This document shows, piece by piece, positions 15,754-19,847 of a DNA stretch of 19,847 nucleotides. The stretch is from NCBI GenBank assembly GCA_002070755.1, contig MWDY01000259.1:1-19847 (forward strand), written 5' to 3'. A model generated the notes under the pieces. That model saw only the letters and a program-made list of their open reading frames with translations. It made no database searches and was not told where the DNA came from. The DNA is from Spirochaetes bacterium ADurb.Bin110. GTDB taxonomy: Bacteria; Spirochaetota; Spirochaetia; Treponematales; Rectinemataceae. Each line of letters starts with the position of its first letter. The stretch's first letter is position 1. Both the position numbers and the translations under genes were made by a program.

Positions 15754-17934
15754 ATGATAAACAAACTTGAATGCAAAATTGGCAGCGAGGTTCTTGTATT
15801 TGAAACAGGAAGAATGGCAAAACAGGCCAATGGAGCTGTTTTTGCCACCTATGGCGGTAGTGCTGTCATAGCAACTATTTGCTGTTCGCCTACGGCTATA
15901 GAAGGTTTGGATTTTGTTCCGCTAACTGTTGAATATTCAGAGAAATATTATGCAGCAGGCAAGATCCCGGGCGGTTTCATAAAGAGAGAAACAAAGCCTA
16001 AAGATAGGGAAATTCTTGTTTCCAGAATAATCGATCGGCCTATGAGGCCATTATTTCCCAAGGAATTTGGACGAGAAATCCAGATTGTTCCAACTTGTAT
16101 CTCAGCTGACCAGATAAATCCGCCTGATGTCATAGCAGCAAACGCAGCAAGCGCCGCGGTTCATATCTCCGACATACCTTTTGATGGGCCTGTAGGATGT
16201 GTACGCGTGGCACTTGTCGAAGATTCCTATATTTTAAATCCTACTTATGCACAGATCGAGCAGGCCAAGCTAGAAATCGTAGTTGCTGGTACGGCGCAAG
16301 GTATCACCATGGTAGAAGGTGGCTCTCGTGAAGCTTCGGAAGAAGAGATGATCCAGGCTATTGAGATGGCAAAAGAACCTATTTCGCAGATCTGCTCCAC
16401 TATAGAAGAGCTACGGCGGATTGCTGGCAAAGAAAAACTAGCGCTAGCCCCGCTTTCCATAGAGTTGAACAAAAAAGATGAAATTCGTGAATGCGCCTAT
16501 GAATTGCTATCAAAAGCTCTTTTCACAGAAAAAAAGCAAGAGCGCGCTAAGGCTGTATCAGAAGCAATTTCTGCCGTCAAAGAAAAATTCGCAGATGATC
16601 TCAATGGTGAAATTCAGATGAAGCTTTTTTCGAAATTGATGGATGATCTCCAGTACGATATCCTGCGATCATCTATACTTGAAAAAGGATTGCGTGTCGA
16701 TGGTCGCGGTTTGGAAGACATAAGGCCAATAACTTGCGAAATCGGCGTGTTGCCACGAACCCATGGCTCTGCATTGTTTACGCGTGGAGAAACTCAAGTA
16801 CTCGCCGTGACCACTCTTGGTACGGTATTCGATGAGCAGATATTCGATGATATAGAAGGAGATCGACGCGAGCGATTTATGCTGCACTACAATTTTCCGC
16901 CCTTCTCTGTGGGAGAAGTTGGAAGGCTTGGCACCGGAAGACGGGAAATCGGACATGGCGATCTTGCTCGCCGATCGATAGAACCGATGTTACCGCCAAA
17001 GGAGAAATTTCCATATACTATCCGCGTTGTGGCAGAAGTGCTCGAATCCAATGGTTCTTCCTCTATGGCCACAGTGTGCTCTTCATCGATGTCCCTTATG
17101 CATGCTGGTGTGCCATGTAGTAAACCTGTTGCAGGCATAGCCATGGGCTTAATTACTAATGAAACACGCTATGCTGTACTTTCGGACATTCTCGGCGATG
17201 AAGATCATCTTGGCGATATGGATTTTAAAGTAGCAGGCACAAAAGATGGTATCACGGGCTTTCAAATGGATATCAAAATATCCAGTGTTTCGACAGAGAT
17301 ACTTCGCAAGGCTCTAGAGCAGGCAAAGCGTGGCCGGCTTCATATCCTCTCTATTATGGAGAATACTATCGCTGAACCACAGAGCGAAATCTCGCCTTAT
17401 GCTCCTCAGGTGATAAATGCGCGAATCGATCCTGAAAAAATAGGCCTTGTAATCGGACCTTCAGGCAAGAATATAAAGGCACTCTCTGAGAAATACGATG
17501 TTCAGATCAACATCGATGAAGATGGGTATCTTACAATTTATGGTAAAGATCAGAAATCTGCCTATAGTGCTCGGGATGCTATTCTGGGAATGGTTGAGGA
17601 ACCCGAAGTCGGAAAGATATATACAGGCACGGTTAAGCGGATCATGGATTTCGGCGCTTTTATTGAAATACTACCGGGTCGTGAAGGCTTATGTCATATT
17701 TCGAAGCTCTCAAAGGGACATGTAGAAAAGGTTAGCGATCTGCTTAAAGAGGGTGACACTATCAAAGTTAAGCTCATGGAAATTGATCACCTTGGAAGGC
17801 TCAATCTTGCAGCTGTGGATGCGCTTGATGACAAAGGACAGATAGCGCAGCGGGATACGAGACGAGATGAAAGAACTTCTGATCGCCAGAGAGATATGCG
17901 GTCATCTCGCCGTGATTCACATTGGGATAGATAA
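15754..17934 (+). CDS. pnp: Polyribonucleotide nucleotidyltransferase (PNPase)
   Basis: PNPase is a trimeric 3'-5' phosphorolytic exoribonuclease of RNA decay. The 726 residues contain the first RNase PH domain (about 10-145, with GGFIKRETKPKDREIL), a helical linker, and the second, catalytic RNase PH domain. Its LGDEDHLGDMDFKV region holds the equivalents of E. coli D486/D492/K494 at D484/D490/K492. A KH domain (VIGPSGKN, 566-573) and an S1 domain (about 630-700, with GTVKRIMDFGAFIEIL) follow. The protein ends in an Arg/Asp/Ser-rich tail of about 30 residues, which is variable in this family. GAAGGA at 15743-15748 is the Shine-Dalgarno. It sits behind rpsO, possibly by read-through; I see only a weak promoter candidate in the gap. 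Confidence 0.97.
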   Translation: MINKLECKIGSEVLVFETGRMAKQANGAVFATYGGSAVIATICCSPTAIEGLDFVPLTVEYSEKYYAAGKIPGGFIKRETKPKDREILVSRIIDRPMRPLFPKEFGREIQIVPTCISADQINPPDVIAANAASAAVHISDIPFDGPVGCVRVALVEDSYILNPTYAQIEQAKLEIVVAGTAQGITMVEGGSREASEEEMIQAIEMAKEPISQICSTIEELRRIAGKEKLALAPLSIELNKKDEIRECAYELLSKALFTEKKQERAKAVSEAISAVKEKFADDLNGEIQMKLFSKLMDDLQYDILRSSILEKGLRVDGRGLEDIRPITCEIGVLPRTHGSALFTRGETQVLAVTTLGTVFDEQIFDDIEGDRRERFMLHYNFPPFSVGEVGRLGTGRREIGHGDLARRSIEPMLPPKEKFPYTIRVVAEVLESNGSSSMATVCSSSMSLMHAGVPCSKPVAGIAMGLITNETRYAVLSDILGDEDHLGDMDFKVAGTKDGITGFQMDIKISSVSTEILRKALEQAKRGRLHILSIMENTIAEPQSEISPYAPQVINARIDPEKIGLVIGPSGKNIKALSEKYDVQINIDEDGYLTIYGKDQKSAYSARDAILGMVEEPEVGKIYTGTVKRIMDFGAFIEILPGREGLCHISKLSKGHVEKVSDLLKEGDTIKVKLMEIDHLGRLNLAAVDALDDKGQIAQRDTRRDERTSDRQRDMRSSRRDSHWDR

Positions 17935-18052
17935 TCATCGGATAATATGATATGTTTGAAAATTGACCTATCTCCTCACTGTAAGCGATCTCTATGAACG
18001 AGATATTCCATGAGATGATTTTGATTTTTATCAATAAGGGTATTCTATAATT
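17935..18052 (+). other. pnp-dut intergenic region with weak hairpins
   Basis: The 118-nt gap contains a 5-bp stem ATCTC/GAGAT (17988-17992 with 18000-18004), which is not followed directly by T residues. It also has a small TTGAT/ATCAA stem around TTTT (18021-18025 with 18030-18034). Either might weakly end or protect the pnp message; neither is a convincing terminator. Confidence 0.4.
18021..18051 (+). promoter_or_regulatory. Candidate promoter immediately upstream of dut
   Basis: TTGATT (18021-18026) and a perfect TATAAT (18046-18051) are 19 nt apart, longer than ideal. The -10 box ends one base before the dut ATG, so a start site at the usual distance would fall inside the gene. AAGGG (18036-18040), 12 nt before the ATG, is the only Shine-Dalgarno-like site. 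Confidence 0.35.
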
Positions 18053-18508
18053 ATGAAGGCTGAAGAAAGAGGAACAATAGGAGTACTAATTGCGCTCTCC
18101 GAAGGAGCACAGATTCCTCAATACGCTACAGATCATGCAGCAGGAGCAGATCTCTATGCTGTTCTAGAGAAGCCCTTAGTACTGCAACCTTTATCGAGAG
18201 CATTGATCCCCACGGGTCTTAGAATTGCTCTGCCTTCAGGCTTTGAGGCACAAATCAGGCCTAGATCAGGCTGGGCTTATCGGCATGGTGTCACCTGCCT
18301 AAATTCTCCTGGAACTATTGATAGCGATTATCGGGGAGAAATCAAGGTTATTCTCATCAACCTGAGTGAAAAACCGTTTGTTATCGAGAATGGTGATCGA
18401 ATTGCACAGCTGGTAATTGCTCCTGTAGTTCATGCCAATTTTTCGATCTCCTCTCAGCTCGATGATACTGCTCGTGGTGCTGACGGTTTTGGATCGACCG
18501 GCCGCTGA
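18053..18508 (+). CDS. dut: Deoxyuridine 5'-triphosphate nucleotidohydrolase (dUTPase)
   Basis: Dut hydrolyses dUTP to dUMP and pyrophosphate, keeping uracil out of DNA and feeding dTMP synthesis. The 151-residue trimeric-type enzyme has all five motifs in order: AGADLYA (30-36), PRSGWA (70-75), [13 protein letters not shown] (84-96, catalytic Asp D90), GDRIAQLVI (114-122), and the C-terminal [11 protein letters not shown] (141-151). The last has Asp where Gly is common in RGxGGFGSTG. No alternative ATG/GTG/TTG start lies between residue 1 and the first motif, so ATG 18053 is preferred despite the TATAAT box abutting it. A permease gene begins 12 nt after the stop. Confidence 0.95.
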   Translation: MKAEERGTIGVLIALSEGAQIPQYATDHAAGADLYAVLEKPLVLQPLSRALIPTGLRIALPSGFEAQIRPRSGWAYRHGVTCLNSPGTIDSDYRGEIKVILINLSEKPFVIENGDRIAQLVIAPVVHANFSISSQLDDTARGADGFGSTGR

Positions 18509-18520
18509 GATAAGACCGAG

Positions 18521-19847
18521 ATGCAAGCTGAGATGGAAGAGCGGCCCTCCTTCACACTCTGGCGAATGACGATATCGGAAATAATAACTTCGTTCTTGGG
18601 TACATTTGTATTTTTCTTTATTGTATTCCTTATCAATCAGGTGCTGCTCTTTGCTGAGGACATTTTATCAAGGGGCGCTGATCTTTTATCGGTAGCTAAG
18701 CTGCTTTTCTACTCCTTACCTACTATACTTGCAATAACTATCCCTTTTTCCATATTAGCAGCCACGCTAATGACATCATCGCGACAGAATGCCGATAACG
18801 AATACCTAGCAAGTTCATCTTTGGGGATAAGGCCTTTTTGGCTATATGTTCCTTTTATTATAATTGGATTAGCTGTTTCTATTGGATCTTTTTATCTCAA
18901 TGAATGGTCTATACCTCGCGCTGCTCAAGGCTTCAAGAATGAATATGCAGAACTTATTCAGAAATCTGCTAAAGTTGAACTGGCTCCCTATTCGATCAGT
19001 AAATATGGAGAAAAGCTGATTGTCACTGGTGGAGCAATAGAGGGTTCATCCGCAAGCCGATTACAGGATGTACTTATTATCGATCAGTCCGGAGGGTACG
19101 ATTCTGATACTGTCATAGCGGATGATGTGGGGATAGAATTCTCTAAGGATTCCCTTATGGCTATTCTAAATATGAACAATTTTACAGAACTAAAAAAACT
19201 CAATGCTGGTTCTGCAGGAGATTTTTCAGTGACTAAGGCGGGAGCTGCAGAAATTCGAATTAGGATTCGCGAACCTTTAATTAACTATAGTAGCACAGCT
19301 CCTTCTGAGATGTCTTTGCTGATGCTAGCAAACAAAATAAAAGAAAAAGAACGGATGCTTGATGATCGGATTAAAGAAAAGGCTTCCCAAGAAGCCACTA
19401 CACTCGATAGATTAAGGCTGAATTATGATTTGATAGCAATTGAGACTCAGCAAAAAGAATCAACGAATAAAAACGGCTCATTGCAATTGCTACAAAATGA
19501 TCTAACATCTCTTGTCAATAAGATGAGGTCGCTTAAAAATCAAAAAATTAGCGATGCATCACTTCAGGTCTATCGCCTCGAATATGAGAAAAAATTAGTC
19601 CTTCCTTCTGCTTGCTTCTTCTTTGCGCTTTTAGCACTCCCATTAGGAATTGGATCAAAGAGAGCAGGGCGTGCGGCTGGTTTTGGTATTGCCCTATTGC
19701 TTTCGGTAATTTACTGGGCACTACTATTCTTAGGTCAGACCCTAGGTTATCGCCAGAATACTAATCCTGTAATTTCGATGTGGATGCCAAATTTTGTTAT
19801 GTTGCTCGCTACCTGTTCTTTATGGATAGTCAGAAAGATAAAAACTG
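18521..19847 (+). CDS. LptF/LptG (YjgP/YjgQ) family permease, 3' truncated by window edge
   Basis: LptF and LptG are the membrane halves of the ABC transporter that extracts lipopolysaccharide or a related lipid from the inner membrane. I translated this frame directly; it is open from ATG 18521 to the right edge (442 codons), so the 3' end is missing. ATG 18533 is an alternative start, and neither has a clear Shine-Dalgarno. The predicted order is TM1 (about 24-46), TM2 (62-84), TM3 (105-127), a periplasmic beta-jellyroll (about 130-260), a charged helical insert (264-358), then TM4-TM6 (about 358-437). The motif TILAITIPFSILAATLMTSS and the LPLGIGSKRAGRAAGFGIAL segment match the family. LptF and LptG cannot be told apart here. 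The insert is unusual (see findings). Confidence 0.88.
   Translation, partial: MQAEMEERPSFTLWRMTISEIITSFLGTFVFFFIVFLINQVLLFAEDILSRGADLLSVAKLLFYSLPTILAITIPFSILAATLMTSSRQNADNEYLASSSLGIRPFWLYVPFIIIGLAVSIGSFYLNEWSIPRAAQGFKNEYAELIQKSAKVELAPYSISKYGEKLIVTGGAIEGSSASRLQDVLIIDQSGGYDSDTVIADDVGIEFSKDSLMAILNMNNFTELKKLNAGSAGDFSVTKAGAAEIRIRIREPLINYSSTAPSEMSLLMLANKIKEKERMLDDRIKEKASQEATTLDRLRLNYDLIAIETQQKESTNKNGSLQLLQNDLTSLVNKMRSLKNQKISDASLQVYRLEYEKKLVLPSACFFFALLALPLGIGSKRAGRAAGFGIALLLSVIYWALLFLGQTLGYRQNTNPVISMWMPNFVMLLATCSLWIVRKIKT

Noticed and set aside
1..19847. A novel defence, mobile or biosynthetic system
   Set aside because: All complete genes belong to recognised housekeeping families in a conserved order; no integrase, transposase, repeats array, toxin-antitoxin pair or composition shift was seen.

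Overview
All supported genes lie on the + strand, and the AT-leaning sequence (roughly 40% GC by eye) looks chromosomal. There are no insertion sequences, phage genes, CRISPR arrays, tRNAs or rRNAs that I can see. The order tamB - bamA - mutS, the double-membrane machinery (TamB, BamA, an LptF/LptG-type permease), and the long Gly/Arg/Ser-rich N-terminus of IF2 point to a diderm, most likely a spirochaete near Treponema/Spirochaeta. That assignment rests on remembered gene order and protein style, not on a search.

Region 1 (1-4907) is outer-membrane biogenesis. It holds the C-terminal part of a TamB-family protein (cut by the left edge), then a complete BamA with signal peptide, five POTRA domains and a barrel. 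Region 2 (4954-8329) holds a complete MutS behind a hairpin and a TATAAT box only 6 nt from its ATG, then a ComF-type phosphoribosyltransferase.

Region 3 (8330-15685) is the translation/transcription operon rimP - nusA - infB - rbfA - truB - ribF - rpsO. Several of these genes overlap and look translationally coupled. The operon has a near-consensus sigma-70 promoter (8352-8380) and a leader of about 330 nt. The leader contains an intrinsic terminator (8426-8452), a possible competing antiterminator pairing, and further hairpins, which suggests attenuation before rimP. pnp (15754-17934) follows rpsO, as in many bacteria.

Region 4 (17935-19847) has a short intergenic region, dut, and an LptF/LptG-family permease that runs off the right edge.

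The operon joins ribosome maturation (RimP, RbfA, TruB, S15), initiation (IF2), transcription elongation/termination (NusA) and RNA decay (PNPase). The points most worth a second look are the attenuator-like rimP leader, a RibF that has lost the recognisable riboflavin kinase motif, a C-terminal zinc ribbon on NusA, a leaderless-looking mutS start, and a coiled-coil insertion of about 95 residues in the LptF/G permease. I found no convincing wholly new multi-gene system; this is mostly a conserved housekeeping region with lineage-specific modifications.
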